This document shows, in pieces, positions 22,797-33,706 of a DNA stretch of 64,000 nucleotides. Position numbers and translations under genes: made by a program. Each line of letters opens with the position of its first letter. The first letter of the stretch is position 1. The notes beneath the pieces were generated by a model. The model searched no databases and was not told the DNA's origin. It was given only the letters and a program-made list of their open reading frames with translations. This stretch comes from Sphaerolaimus hirsutus (Eukaryota > Nematoda > Chromadorea > Monhysterida > Sphaerolaimidae): NCBI GenBank assembly GCA_964036195.1, contig OZ038455.1, positions 15,083,855 through 15,147,854 of the forward strand, in the 5' to 3' direction.

Positions 22797-23276
22797 GCCA
22801 AATTCCTTATGCCCGACAAATTTCCATCCTCCGCCATGTGCAAACTTATGGAAAGCCGTTCACCAATACATGAACAAGCGCCTTAACTTCGTCATTCGAT
22901 GAACTTCGACATCGACATAGTTTACTGTCTTTGGGCCAGAAAAATGTCCAGCCACCGGTCCAATTCGTGGTTTTCTCGTGTTTTTCTAGAGCGGTTTAGT
23001 GTATCGATGGCGTAACCAAAGCAAGACACTTCATTAATTCTTCCCATTCCCGCCCGGTTTTGCACCCAAGCTGTCGCCACCACACTAATGTATAAAAAAC
23101 ATTGGAACGCTGCCAAGTAATAACGAAATCGTTCCTCCCCAAACGGAAACTAAATATCGACGATGTCGATACAAACGTTATTGTCCTTCTAGCCTTGCCC
23201 TGCGTCCCCCTGCGGAATTTCTATGTAGCGGAATGATGAAAATTCGTCGGGCAAATGGAATTTGGCCCCCATATTT
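22797..23276. repeat. inverted-repeat element enclosing the candidate SLC22 5' exon
   Basis: GGGGCCAAATTCC...TGCCCGACAAATTTCCATC at 22797-22835 is repeated in inverse at about 23231-23276. Weaker similarity (TCGACATCG...TTTGGG) continues inward for about 130 nt. It is either a MITE or a local inverted duplication. Confidence 0.55.
23086..23149 (-). CDS. candidate TM1 exon of the SLC22 transporter
   Basis: Between an acceptor TTTAG (23154-23150) and a donor GTGTGG (23085) lie 21 codons plus one base, F-P-F-G-E-E-R-F-R-Y-Y-L-A-A-F-Q then CFLYI. The FG-E-RF pattern before a hydrophobic stretch resembles the G-x-FG-x-[FY]Q start of SLC22 proteins. The phase fits the 22270 exon. Against it: the stretch lies inside an inverted-repeat element, the donor is weak and no start-codon exon was found. 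Confidence 0.35.
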
Positions 23277-23394
23277 GAATATTTACTTAAATAAACTTGT
23301 CTGAAAAACGTGATAACACTGAGCTACTTAAGCACTGAAATACTTAACTGTACTGAAGCACTGAAATACATAGGTATACTCGGCTGGTGATGTA

Positions 23395-24570
23395 AAAAGT
23401 GCCCTGGCGCTTTTCAGAACCCCAGCGCCAAGTACCGATAGCGCCTAACGACGGAAAACCCTCTTGAAAAAGTATTTAAATTTTTAAGTATTATTACCAA
23501 AATGACTTTTCAAATTTTCAATTTTTTTTCCGAAAATAGTTTTCAAACTTGTGAATTTAGTTTTTGAATCTTTTTTATTACTTTTCGAATTTTCGAATTT
23601 TTTTGTTACTTTTCAATTTTTTTGCATCAAATTATTGCATTTTTGAATTTTTGGTCTGACTTTTGGAATGTTTTACAGCCTTACCGCTGTCACCGCATAA
23701 GTATTTTTCTACTGCTGTTACAAAAAATACATGTGAACAGGGGTCTCATAAGGATGGCGTTACCCTCCCCCCAAACCGCCCAGCTATCTATCTATCCCAG
23801 AGGCAAAATTTTGGGCTACTACCCCCTAACCCACCCCCCCAAATCACTCAGCTATCTACCTATCTGGAGCGATTTTTGATAAACTACACCCCAATTTTCA
23901 CTCTAAATCGCTATTTTTCATACCTTTTTATAGATTTTCACCTCCAAAATACCAGTTTTTGTTCCTGTTTACCTATTTTTAGTACTATATGCTTTTGTAT
24001 ACCAATTTTGAGCTATTTTGCACCTACTTTTAGCGATTTTACTCCCTTTTCTTCCTTCTACACCCTGAAATAGCCTATATATCGAACCACCACAACCACC
24101 CCCACCAAAATTTTTTTCCAGCTATCTATCTATCCCGAAGGCCGCTCAGCTATCAATCCAACCACTCGGAGGGTTAAAATTCAAGATACCCCTGCATGTG
24201 AATATAATATTTTTAGTTAAGTTCCTGCATTTTTACTCATTTTCAACAAGAATCACCAAAATAATTCAAAAATTCGAAAACGTTTTCAAATTTTCGAATC
24301 TTTTTTTGCCATCATTAATGGCGCCAGAGAAAAATGGCGTCAAGCGCCAGAAGCACCATGTCACTTTTTGCATTGGCGCTAGCGCGAAGCGACTAACGAT
24401 GGCAAAAAAAGATTCTAAAACTCGAAAACATTTTCGAATTTCCGAATTTTTTCGGAATTTTCGAATTTTTATTTCGCCCCTAGAAAAAACACTTAAAAAT
24501 CGATTTATTTTTCAAAAAATTCGAAAATTCGAAAATTCAAAAATTCGAAAATAGTTTTCGAATTTTTTAA
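23395..24570. repeat. TAACGATGGC and GGCGCC elements, stacked
   Basis: GGCGCC-family remnants at 23395-23450 and 24310-24400 flank TAACGATGGC-type material (TTTTTCGAATTTTCG runs). The latter is interrupted by the CAGGGGTCTC element 23738-24193. No coding potential is seen. Confidence 0.5.
23738..24193. mobile_element. hAT-like element, CAGGGGTCTC ends, copy 1
   Basis: Starts CAGGGGTCTC and ends GATACCCCTG. An exact 8-bp duplication CATGTGAA flanks it (23730-23737, 24194-24201). The interior repeats CAGCTATCTATCTATCCC and GAGCGATTTT motifs. A second copy is at 63483-63805 and a fragment at about 4670-4800. Confidence 0.85.
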
Positions 24571-24722
24571 GGAATTCAAGGCAATAAAACACACTGTTAA
24601 GTTCAACGTGCTAAATAAATCAACAATTGATACGCGGCGCGGATGGAAAAGTGAAACGCAACAAAAAAACGTTGAAATGTCTCCATGGCGGAAGAGGCGG
24701 ACTTCGACACATCCGTTTTTTA

Positions 24723-25112
24723 TACTGTATTTACTCGAAATATCCCCCCCCTCGAAATACACGCCTCAAAATTTACACTATTAATTCATAAACCCCCCTC
24801 GAAATACCACCCCCCCCCCAATTTGGTGTATAGAGAACGTAATGCAGTTTGTGATCTGGGAAACACAGAACACACGTTAAAAACAATGACTGTGTTGTGT
24901 AGAACAGGGTTTGTACCATCTACGTACTTATAAAAGTATATAGAGTCTTATAAAAGGCAGTTTTTGTTGCATTTTTTGACATCTGTGTTACCTACAAACA
25001 ACAATTTAGTACTGGGATTTTGAAAAATTTCTGGCAAAATAATACACCCCCTCGAAATACCCACCCTCATTTACCCCCCCCAAGTTTCCACTCTGCAAAA
25101 TAATATGGTATT
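24723..25112. repeat. CCGTATTT-type MITE
   Basis: Left end TACTGTATTTACTCGAAATA, degenerate right end AAAATAATATGGTA. The core (GTTTGTGATCTGGGAAACAC, ACACACGTTAAAAACAATG) is shared with other copies. Confidence 0.6.
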
Positions 25113-25339
25113 TAAAGCCAATTTTTTATTTTATGCTGATATTTTATTTGACGCCAATTTTTAAATTGTCGTTTTTATTGCCTTTGCTCTGTTGGTGAAT
25201 TAAATGTATCAATGTGTTAATTAAATGAAGAAGCAGCACACTGGTTTGCATAACTCATTCCACCATTTTTTATGCTAGTTTATGGTTAAAATAAGGTCAT
25301 AACAACTGAGCAGAACATGAAGACAGTCCAAATTCTGTG

Positions 25340-25700
25340 TTTAAAGCTTAAGATTCAATATTTTTCCAAAAAGATTCAAAAATTATTTGAAAAAATTCGA
25401 AAACTAGCCAAAAAAATTCGAAAATTGCCAAAAAAGATTCAAAAATTCAAAATTCGAAAATTAAATTCGAAATTAGAAAATTATTTTTAGGAAAAATTTG
25501 AAAATTCGAAAATTCATTTCAGAAAAAACACTTAAAAATTTAAATACTTTTTTTTCGACTGTTTGCCATCGTTAGAAGCGACACGCACCAGCGCCAGGCA
25601 TTTTGTTCCTGGCGCCAGCAAAAAAGCGCCAAGCGCCAAAAGGGCCATGGAGCTTTTTCCTTTCGCGCTAGCCCCAGGCGCCAGCGCCATGGCGCTTTTC
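25340..25700. repeat. TAACGATGGC element end abutting a GGCGCC fragment
   Basis: AAAATTCGAAAATT runs lead to TTTGCCATCGTTAG at about 25564-25577. CAGCGCCAGGC...AGCGCCATGGCGCTTTTCCATCA follows to 25700. The next 50 bp (ACTGCCGGCGCGCGTCAAA) are an inverted match to 17925-17960. Confidence 0.5.
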
Positions 25701-25923
25701 CATCAAATCAAATCAACTTTATTACCACACTGCCGGCGCGCGTCAAACGGGTAATACCACAAAATAAACTGTCACGAACACATAACCACACCCGTAACTC
25801 AAAATAGCAATTGACTTCACAAGGCAACGTTATAACGTGTGAACGCTACGAATAATGCGAATTTTCGAAAAAGCGAGGTAGTTATACAATGTGAAAAGTA
25901 GTACAGTATACTCACTATATCAC

Positions 25924-26100
25924 TATACTCGGCGGACAGCAAAGTATGTGCAGAATCCCACCGTAATTTAATTAATAAAACTTTGTGATAAATTTCGTAA
26001 TTAACTTTTCCATCGTAAAGACGAAATATTATGATGAAAAACTGTAGAACTTATGGTTCGTTATTCAGATGGGCTATGGTAGGTTTTCATACCAGCAATA
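25924..26100. repeat. TATACTCGGCGGACAGCAAAG element
   Basis: TATACTCGGCGGACAGCAAAG and the following TTTGTGATAAATTTCGTAA match the element at 45595-45787. A terminus also recurs at 26513. The right boundary is unclear here. Confidence 0.5.
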
Positions 26101-26620
26101 TTAGAAAACAAAGACAACAAATTTTGATTCAGAAAGTTCGGTGATTTATATTATAAAAATATCGAAGCAGCACACAATATTTTTTTATGGTTTCCTTCAA
26201 ATCGTTGATCGTCCTGATTTGATATTTAACACAGTTCACTGACTTCGCTCACACAATTTTCACAATGTGAAAAATTAATGATGTTGTTTTTTTTTTCAGT
26301 TTAATGGTGTACGACTATGGCGTGACGCCGCTGGACAACAAATGACATTTGAAACAATATACGCCAAACGCCAAAATGACACCTATGCATTTACGTTTGA
26401 TGGATCACTCATATAGGTGTAACACATTGGACAGGCATAAGTCGCAGAGAATGAACCTTGAACTTTTGAAATGAAATTTGCGTGAAATACCGGAGTAAAA
26501 TGCTTTTTGGCTTATACTCGGCAGACTGCAAAGTATGCGCCCAAAATTATTTATGTCTTTGTTGATAATGCGCGTGCAGGATACTGATCATCAGTATTTG
26601 TCTTTTTGAAATGTTTTTCT

Positions 26621-26677
26621 TTTTTTTTGTGAAAGTGAATACATCAGTAACTGATGTATTCACTTTCACAAAAAAAA
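26621..26677. repeat. perfect 57-nt palindrome
   Basis: Arms of 28 nt (GTGAAAGTGAATACATCAGT against its complement) surround a single central A at 26649. It is a cruciform/hairpin-capable site with A/T tails. No gene is adjacent. Confidence 0.85.
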
Positions 26678-26679
26678 AT

Positions 26680-28562
26680 TTTTTAAAAAGATAAAGGCGG
26701 AGTCGCGTACAAGTGTCGAATGTTTATTCTTTTTTTGTTGGAACAATTTTTATTTTATTAACAATGACGTCATGATAGAGTGTTTCCTTCAGAAAAATGC
26801 ATCACATGGGCCCTCCGTTCGAAACTCCTGAAATTATGTGATCGTTGGGGTCAAATTGGCAACGCCAAACGCTGGAAACGCGATCAGTGCGTGATGTTAT
26901 TCATTTTTGATATTTACCGAGTGTCCGGACATAGAGTTGCGAAAGTGTATTTACACTTCCCTGAAATACCCAGGTAAAAGGGTATTTATATTTACACTTA
27001 CGCTTCCACTTTTATAAAATACCTGTACACGAATCGTGCTATTTAGTATGGTCATACTTTTTACAACCGATCTCCTATGTAGGGGAGTTTCAAGGCGAAG
27101 GGCATCAGCTTTTCTTCAATCATATACGAAGAAGATTTCATTAGGGTAGTTTTTTCAGGAACTTATGCCCCATCCCAGTTGTATACAGTGTCCGTGCGTT
27201 TCTATCGCGTATTTGCCGTTTACTTGCGCTTCGTGACAAAAAGTTGACAAAAAGTGACACAGAACACAAAGTTGGAAACCTTTTTTCAGATTATCGAATT
27301 GAAGTGCGTTTTTTGCACAAAGATTGACTTTTACATGTTTTTCTCAACAAAAACAACATTGAATGTTTAAAAGTCTTCAAATTTCTGTTTACCATTGTTA
27401 AGTGACTACCTTTGCTCTACGAGTAAATAATTTACCAAGCTTTTCAAAAGTTCTAAATACTTTGCATTGCCCTGGTGAGTCAATTTTGGTTAGAATGTAG
27501 CATACTGATTGACAAAACAAATTCAGTCCAATTGTTGCGTCTGAATCTATTTACATGTCCCATCCTTTTGCTCACAGAGACGGATCAACGTAAATATTTT
27601 TAAAATGGCACTATCAGAAAAGAAAGCTCATTAACTGAGTGTTTCAGATTCACTGGTAAAAAATCAGACTTAAAAATGCCTTTATTAGGTAAACAACGAA
27701 TCTCTCCATGTATTTTAGCTAAGTGCCACAAAAACCAGACTTAAAATATACACGCTGTCTGTGCGGATGACTGTCAATTAGCAAAGTAGTCATGTGATTC
27801 AATTTATGGTATTTAGCATTCCGTTGGGATAAGATCAGACTAATTTCGTTACGCAGCTGAAATTGAAATCTGTCATGTCACATATAGCCGTGTGACCGCA
27901 AGATACTGAGATCCATTTCTAGAGCTTATTTTGAAATGATGGACGGTATAACTATCAGCCCTTTCCTCGTACAACTCTAGTCATTATTTTTAACATGTTT
28001 TGTGCTTTACATGGAACACAAACTGCAGTTTTGTCATTTATATTCTCTTTACACTCAATTCGGGTGGGGTATTTCAAGGGGGTGTTTATTATTTATCCAA
28101 ACCTGTGTGTATTTGAAGGAGGGGGGTAATTCGAGGAAATACAGTATTGATATAGGTACAACAAGTTTTTTAGATGCTTTTCTACAGAGCATTAAATATT
28201 TAGTGGGCGCCCTTTTAAGATTATTTGTTTACACATGTTCTGTATAGCCAGGTAATGTTACTTTCCGCAAAAATATTGTGCTGATTGCTTATCCAACTGG
28301 TCTTAAGTGAAACCAAAAAAACATAAACCCATGACTATTTTTTTGGATGGATTGTGCATGCCATTCTTTTGGAGACCATATTTTCATTGCATTTTCACAA
28401 AAATGGAAACGTCAATCGTTAATGTTGTATGGCGGTTAATTGATGAGCGCTAAGTAGATGTATTTCAACGGTGGTGTTGGAAGTTGTAAGATGCGCTACA
28501 AACATTGTGTGTGCACGTCAAATATCCAGTACAGACCATTTCGCTTCAAAGCTATTTCGCAT
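26680..28562. other. intergenic, mostly unrecognised
   Basis: No gene is supported. Fragments: a CAGAGTTG-family start (about 26935-27030, TTGCGAAAGTGTATTTACAC) and the right part of a CCGTATTT MITE (about 27960-28145, ending GAGGAAATACAGTA). The remainder is AT-rich with no motif I can name. Confidence 0.4.
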
Positions 28563-28569
28563 CAGACAT

Positions 28570-28845
28570 TACCGTATTTCTCCGTTTATATTTAGCATCA
28601 GCCGTGCATAACACCCGGGGTGTTATGTAATTTTATAGCACCCTGGGGGTAGTGATAGAATGGCGCCATGGCGCTGGCGCCATTTGAGGGCGCCAAAGGG
28701 CGCCGCGCCATGGCGCCATTGGCGCTTGGCGCCCTTTTTCTGTGGCGCCGTTGGCGCCTGGCGCCCTTGGTGCTTGGCGCCCTTTTGCCGTGGCGCCTGG
28801 CGCCTGCTTTAAAAGGGTGCCAAAAAGGTGCCAGCAGGGTTGCAA
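28570..28845. repeat. CTCCGTTTATA MITE end with a GGCGCC-arm insertion
   Basis: TACCGTATTTCTCCGTTTAT at about 28570, then CCGGGGTGTTAT and CACCCTGGGGG. A TAGTGATAGAATGGCGCC terminus follows at about 28649, with GGCGCC arms to 28845. The insertion interrupts the MITE. The right halves of both are not clear. Confidence 0.55.
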
Positions 28846-28962
28846 GGTGAGTGCTGTATAAATGGAAAAAAAATTAAAAATGCATCCGTGGATGATCTAA
28901 ATTCGCCAGTAAAATGGACGAAGTGGTGTGAGTGGGTGGAAATCTTTTTTGCAATGGTTCAT

Positions 28963-29188
28963 CAGGGGCCAGTTCCGCAAGTGGAATAGTTAAGAGTTAA
29001 AACTTAAGAGTTGGGTAAAATGACAAATGACAAGTTATGAGAAAAGTTGAGAGTTAAGAGTTGAGTAAAACGACAAAGGATTTTACTCAACTCTTAACTT
29101 TTAACTTTACTCTTAACTTATCATTTATCATTTTACTCAACTCTTAGCTTTTAACTCTTAACTTTTCCACTTGCGGAACCGGCACCAG
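28963..29188. repeat. foldback element, CCAGTTCCGCAAGTGG ends
   Basis: GCCAGTTCCGCAAGTGGAA at the left is mirrored by TTCCACTTGCGGAACCGGC at the right. Between them AGAGTTAAGAGTTGAGTAAA repeats occur in both orientations. Related palindromes are at 37543-37974. Confidence 0.65.
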
Positions 29189-29263
29189 ATGTGTCTGACA
29201 GATCAGAAGACGAGAATGATGGACGATTGAACTTGCAAAATCATAAATCAGCGCAGGGACGTA

Positions 29264-29700
29264 TCCAGGATTTTTGAGCGGGGGGCTGCTTGCTTACGGA
29301 GCCTGGCGAATGGGGGGCTCAGCCCCCCCCCCTAATTTTTACACTACAGGGTGACGAGATGGCACCAGGGCACTGGCGCCATTAGTAGGCGCCACGCCAT
29401 GGTACCATTGGCGTTGGTGCCAGCGCCATAAACAATATATATGTATGTGAATATAATTACATACAAATACATATAGCGAAAAACACACTATTGAGCAAAT
29501 TTATAAGGATATGCAGCGACAGGGGACAATATGGTAATATTCCTTATGTATTTTAGAACAATGCGTGCTTGCGCACAAATTTTGAGGCATTACACCTTGC
29601 AAAATGGTACCGAAAAAGTCGCATTTCACCATGATTTTCAGGTCTCACCCCGGGAACAGGGGGGCTGCAGCACCCTCCCCTCGCCCGCCCCTGGATACAT
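29264..29700. repeat. hAT-like CAGGGACGTATCCAGG element
   Basis: CAGGGACGTATCCAGGATTT followed by a G-run starts it, and GCCCCTGGATAC ends it. It is the same family as 45829-47060. A short GGCGCC patch (29355-29430) lies inside. The target duplication is not clear. Confidence 0.5.
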
Positions 29701-29718
29701 CAAACACCCACAGCTCAC

Positions 29719-29950
29719 ACTAGTTTGCACCGTGACTTCGGTGAAAACTGAAACGACAACATGTCGCTATCCAGTGTACAATTCTTGTATCATACAAGTT
29801 GTATGCTAGATGTGTTCTACTTCTCAAATTTTCGAATGTAAAATTTCATTCATTTAAATTCAAATTAATTAAATCATTTAACTGAGTTGATTCATTTGCT
29901 TTGAATTGAATTTCAGTTGTCACCAAAGTCACGGTGCAAGCTAGTGTGCG
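29719..29950. repeat. inverted-repeat element, CACACTAGTTTGCACCGTGA ends
   Basis: CACACTAGTTTGCACCGTGA and TCACGGTGCAAGCTAGTGTG are terminal inverted repeats of about 30 bp around a 170-bp AT-rich core. Confidence 0.6.
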
Positions 29951-30055
29951 CAGCGCCACAGCATTCGAAAATTACCAACAATTTTTCAGAAAGTGTAATT
30001 TATATGAATATAAACATAAATATCACCAGCTAAAAAACCACAAATCCGTCCAGCC

Positions 30056-30386
30056 TTGCAGGAAATATCCTCCCTTAAGTCCCCCCTCTCAAATAAGTCC
30101 CCCCTCGATTAGCCCCAATCACTTCGACAGGTAGAAAACATTTCACATTTACAAAAAAAAGTTTTACAAACATTGACTTCACTGCATGAATTGTGAATTT
30201 TGTATTCCTAAATACCAATGATTTATGTTACCAAATTTACCCCATTTGTGCAGTAAATAAATCATATATGTTACTGAAAATTCTGACGATAAACTCTCCC
30301 CTCGAATAACTCCCACCTCTAGAATAACTCCCCCTCAAAGACCTGCGAAAAAAAACTCCCCAGGGGCTTATTCGAGGATATACGAT
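30056..30386. repeat. diverged CCGTATTT-type MITE
   Basis: CTTAAGTCCCCCCTC and ATTCGAGGATATACGATA ends, with CTCGAATAACTCCC motifs within. Ends are eroded. The stretch 30390-31147 after it has no supported gene. Confidence 0.45.
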
Positions 30387-31147
30387 AGGTACATACAACT
30401 GAAAAGTACTCTAAATTTATAAAAGCTCATTTAATTTCCACATGCAATTAAATATGAAAACAAAATTTTTGTTTACGTGTAGCTAAATAAATATATGCAT
30501 CAGTAGACATAAACGATACTACTTCCAAACTTGCTCCATGCATGGATGAACTCTAAATAACACCCTCCCCCTGTCTGCTCTCTGCAGTGCAACCAACCAG
30601 TATTTTAAAGCTACATTGTGCAAAGCTAGGTAAATGTATTGTGATTAGCATTCCAAATCTTTTTGGGAGATTTTTATTTGAAAAATATATAAGGTGATTA
30701 GAATAAAAAATTTACTTGGATTAAGTGTTTGTAAGATTTTTCAGGGAGATTTTATTGTACCTATTTGTTCTGTGGGAGAAAATATAAAGTATCTCTCTGT
30801 AAGTCACCTTGGAAATTATTTTTTATCCAAACTGTCTTTGAGATTTTCTGCTGAAAATCTCCTTATTTTTCTCAAGAAAATGTCTCAAAATAGAAAACAA
30901 ATTTAATTTAGTGAATTTCAGGGGCAATTTTTTTGCAGCTGTGAGAAAAAGAATTATTGAATGGTCAACATGGCTGAAAGTGTAAGTTCAGTATATGCTC
31001 AGCTTTTTGAGGCTGTGCGTGCACAGTTGCTGTCAAAATAAAAGTTCAAGATTGGTCAACTGCCACTTTATTCACAGCTGGTTGTTTACAATTTTTTCCA
31101 CAAAATTGGCCAAACATCTTTCAAATGACTCAATGAGTGTTCTTGAG

Positions 31148-31342
31148 ATTCTACACATTGACGCGTGGTTCACGTTGGAAGCGTGCCAATTATAATAACC
31201 GCATGCGATTTTCATAAAAAGACAATTGATTGCTCTTATAACGTTATACATATTCACAACAATATTTTTTTATATTTTCACAGAAACCGAATGGTTTAAT
31301 TATGATTGGCATGCTTCCAACGTGAGACGCGCATACAGAGTG
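31148..31342. repeat. TATACTC-family MITE, eroded ends
   Basis: TTCTACACATTGACGCGTGG then TTGGAAGCGTGCCAATTATA, mirrored by TGATTGGCATGCTTCCAACG. It is the core of the 709-957 family with lost termini. Confidence 0.5.
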
Positions 31343-31994
31343 TCACATCACTGCAGTCAAGTGCATCAAATAAATGAAAATTGCTCAGGGAATTTGTTAA
31401 ACATATTTTCAAGCTTCAAATTTTCTCAGAGAATTACATATCCCAAATATCATGAGAGATTTAACGATATGACTCCCTTTTATCGTAGATTATATTTATT
31501 TATATTTTCTCTAAATCGACCATTTTTGCAACCCTAATCGTCACCTCCTACGCAGTCATGCTTCCATCTGAAATAATTGACATTACTTATGTCACACTGT
31601 TGCCTGAATTCCCTAAAGCTCTGTTCACTGTCGTCAATACCGTACTTCCTCAAATAACCTCCACCACAAGTGCCGATAGGTGTTTTTATTTGTACAGCCC
31701 AATTTCAGGTAATCACTCTAAGGTGGGGCTATTCGAAGGGTTTTTTCTTTGTGAACGTTAATTTCGTCGACGTCCATGGCGACAATTTTCTGCATGCCCA
31801 TGCCCCCTCCTGTGGGGAACTTACAGCGCTATTCGAACCCATTTCGTATTCAATTTGTACAAGTATTAAAGAAATTTGTATTCAGTGAATCTGTCCGGCA
31901 TCGGTACTCTGTGCTACTGGTGTGTGACTGTGTGCTCTGTTATGTTTTGTATGCCACTATATGAATACCATGACATGGAGTTTTTTTAATCATT

Positions 31995-32114
31995 TACTGT
32001 ATTTCTTCTAATTGAACGGCATACCTTCAGTAGAACGGCACCTCCAATAGAACGGCAGGTAAAAAAGTTGACGAAAAAAAAGAACGGCGATCTTCTATTA
32101 GAAGAAATACGGTA
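31995..32114. repeat. short CCGTATTT MITE, TTCTAATTGAACGGC subtype
   Basis: TACTGTATTTCTTCTAATTG to TTCTATTAGAAGAAATACGGTA, 120 bp, with AGAACGGC motifs inside. A longer relative is at 52234-53040. Confidence 0.7.
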
Positions 32115-32905
32115 TGTACTCAATACAAATTTCGAATGGGGAGATCGCGAGAGGCTTGTTCTAGGGTATTAACATTAGGAAATACGGTAGTCGATTTTTA
32201 GCTTTTTTAATCGCCTTTGCAGTTCCGATCCGCGCGAATGTGGTGTGGCGTAATCAGTGTGCAAATATTAAAGCAAAAGCCTAAAGTGTTTGTTTGACAA
32301 ACTCCCAGTGTTTGGGCTGTTTTACATTGCAGAGGGTCAATATTTATCGTAATTGACAGTAGAAAACAACTTGTTCATTCCTGTGATCAAATCAATTACC
32401 GTGATTTTAAACACAAAGTGATGGAATTTCAGTCAAATCCAGCTTAACTGCCTTCACATAACTGCTTAACGTCTTTACTTATCTGGTCATTTTGTATTAA
32501 GTTTGGTTCTCAATTGCAATGCGATAAAATGGATTATTGAGTTGTTGTTTACTGTTGGTTGAATGTTTGCAAAATGTGGCGAACACAATAGTGTGCATGT
32601 AAATTCCTCTAATACGAGGTACCGTCTAATTGTAGATAGGTAACTTGAATAATAGGTAGGTAAATATTTAGCCAGTGTTGGGAAATTTGGGCTTGGGAAA
32701 TTTTTAAATTCTGTGTTCGGGCCTCGGGTTTGAAAAGGTCCGGGTTGTGTTCGGGTCGGGTTAGAATCCAAACCCTAGTCACCACCCTCGCATTGCACTC
32801 TCTCTTGATTACCTGACGCTATACAATCAATATTCAGCTGTACATAATGAGTATCAAGCAATGTCAAGCCGTTTTGTTGGCACAGCGCCATAATTGATGT
32901 GGCGC
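32115..32905. other. intergenic, no feature recognised
   Basis: AT-rich unique-looking sequence. The minus-strand frame at 32487-32771 has no motif and starts without support. Nothing to annotate. Confidence 0.4.
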
Positions 32906-32913
32906 ACTATGCA

Positions 32914-33497
32914 TAGGGTTCAAACGGGATCCCGATCCCGATCCCGGATCCCGTGAAATTCCGGGATTTACCAGTCCCGATCCCGATCCCGAAACCCCAA
33001 TCCCGATCCCGATCCCGATCCCGAAATCCAAAAATACCAATCCCGATCCCGATCCCGAAAATTTTCAAATCCCGATCCCGATCCCGAGAAACTCCCAAGT
33101 CCGGGATCCCGATCCCGGAAAAATTAGTGGGAATAATAAAAAGTGAAATAATGACGTTTTTGCATGCAAAAATGTGCAGGCAAACCCCCAGCGTCAATTT
33201 TATGCCACTTTTCTGGCATCCAACAGTGTTTTGAGACCTTTATGAACAACTGTGAATGCCAGAAAAATGGCAAAAATCTCTATCCCTAGAACCCAATCCC
33301 GATCCCGGAAAAATGCCAATCCCAATCCCGATCCCGTGACCCCAATCCCGGCCAATCCCGATCCCGATCCCGAAATCTCAAAAAACCAATCCCGATCCCG
33401 ATCCCGAAACCCCAATCCCGATCCCGATCCAGATCCCGAAATCTCAAAAAGTGAATCCCGATCCCGATCCCGAAAAGTCAATCCCGTTTGAACCCTA
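32914..33497. mobile_element. hAT-like element filled with CCCGAT repeats, copy 2
   Basis: Starts TAGGGTTCAAACGGGATC and ends TCCCGTTTGAACCCTA. An exact 8-bp duplication ACTATGCA lies at 32906-32913 and 33498-33505. Two arrays of CCCGAT units in the same orientation surround a core of about 160 bp. All open frames (RDRDRD or NPDPDP) are repeat shadows. Confidence 0.88.
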
Positions 33498-33706
33498 ACT
33501 ATGCACACCGTAAAATGTGTCTGTCAATCAATCGTGAAACATCATTAGTGATGGAAAAAGGACAGGAAAAAAACAAAGACAACTAAATGTGCAACGTTAT
33601 CCAATCCCGTCAATAAGCTCTCTATGAAGTAACCAAATGAAAATTCTTTGTGCGCGCTCCACCGCGACACGCTGTGCCTGCACCGCACACACTAGGTACA
33701 ACTACA

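Noticed and set aside
30940..30982. Tiny exon: TTTTTTTGCAG acceptor, ATGGTCAACATGGCTGAAAGT, GTAAGT donor.
   Set aside because: Good splice sites, but only about seven codons and no partner exon nearby. Cannot be told from chance.
32907..33508. Open frames full of RDRDRD, SGSGSG and NPDPDP.
   Set aside because: Translations of the CCCGAT array inside a transposon, not proteins.
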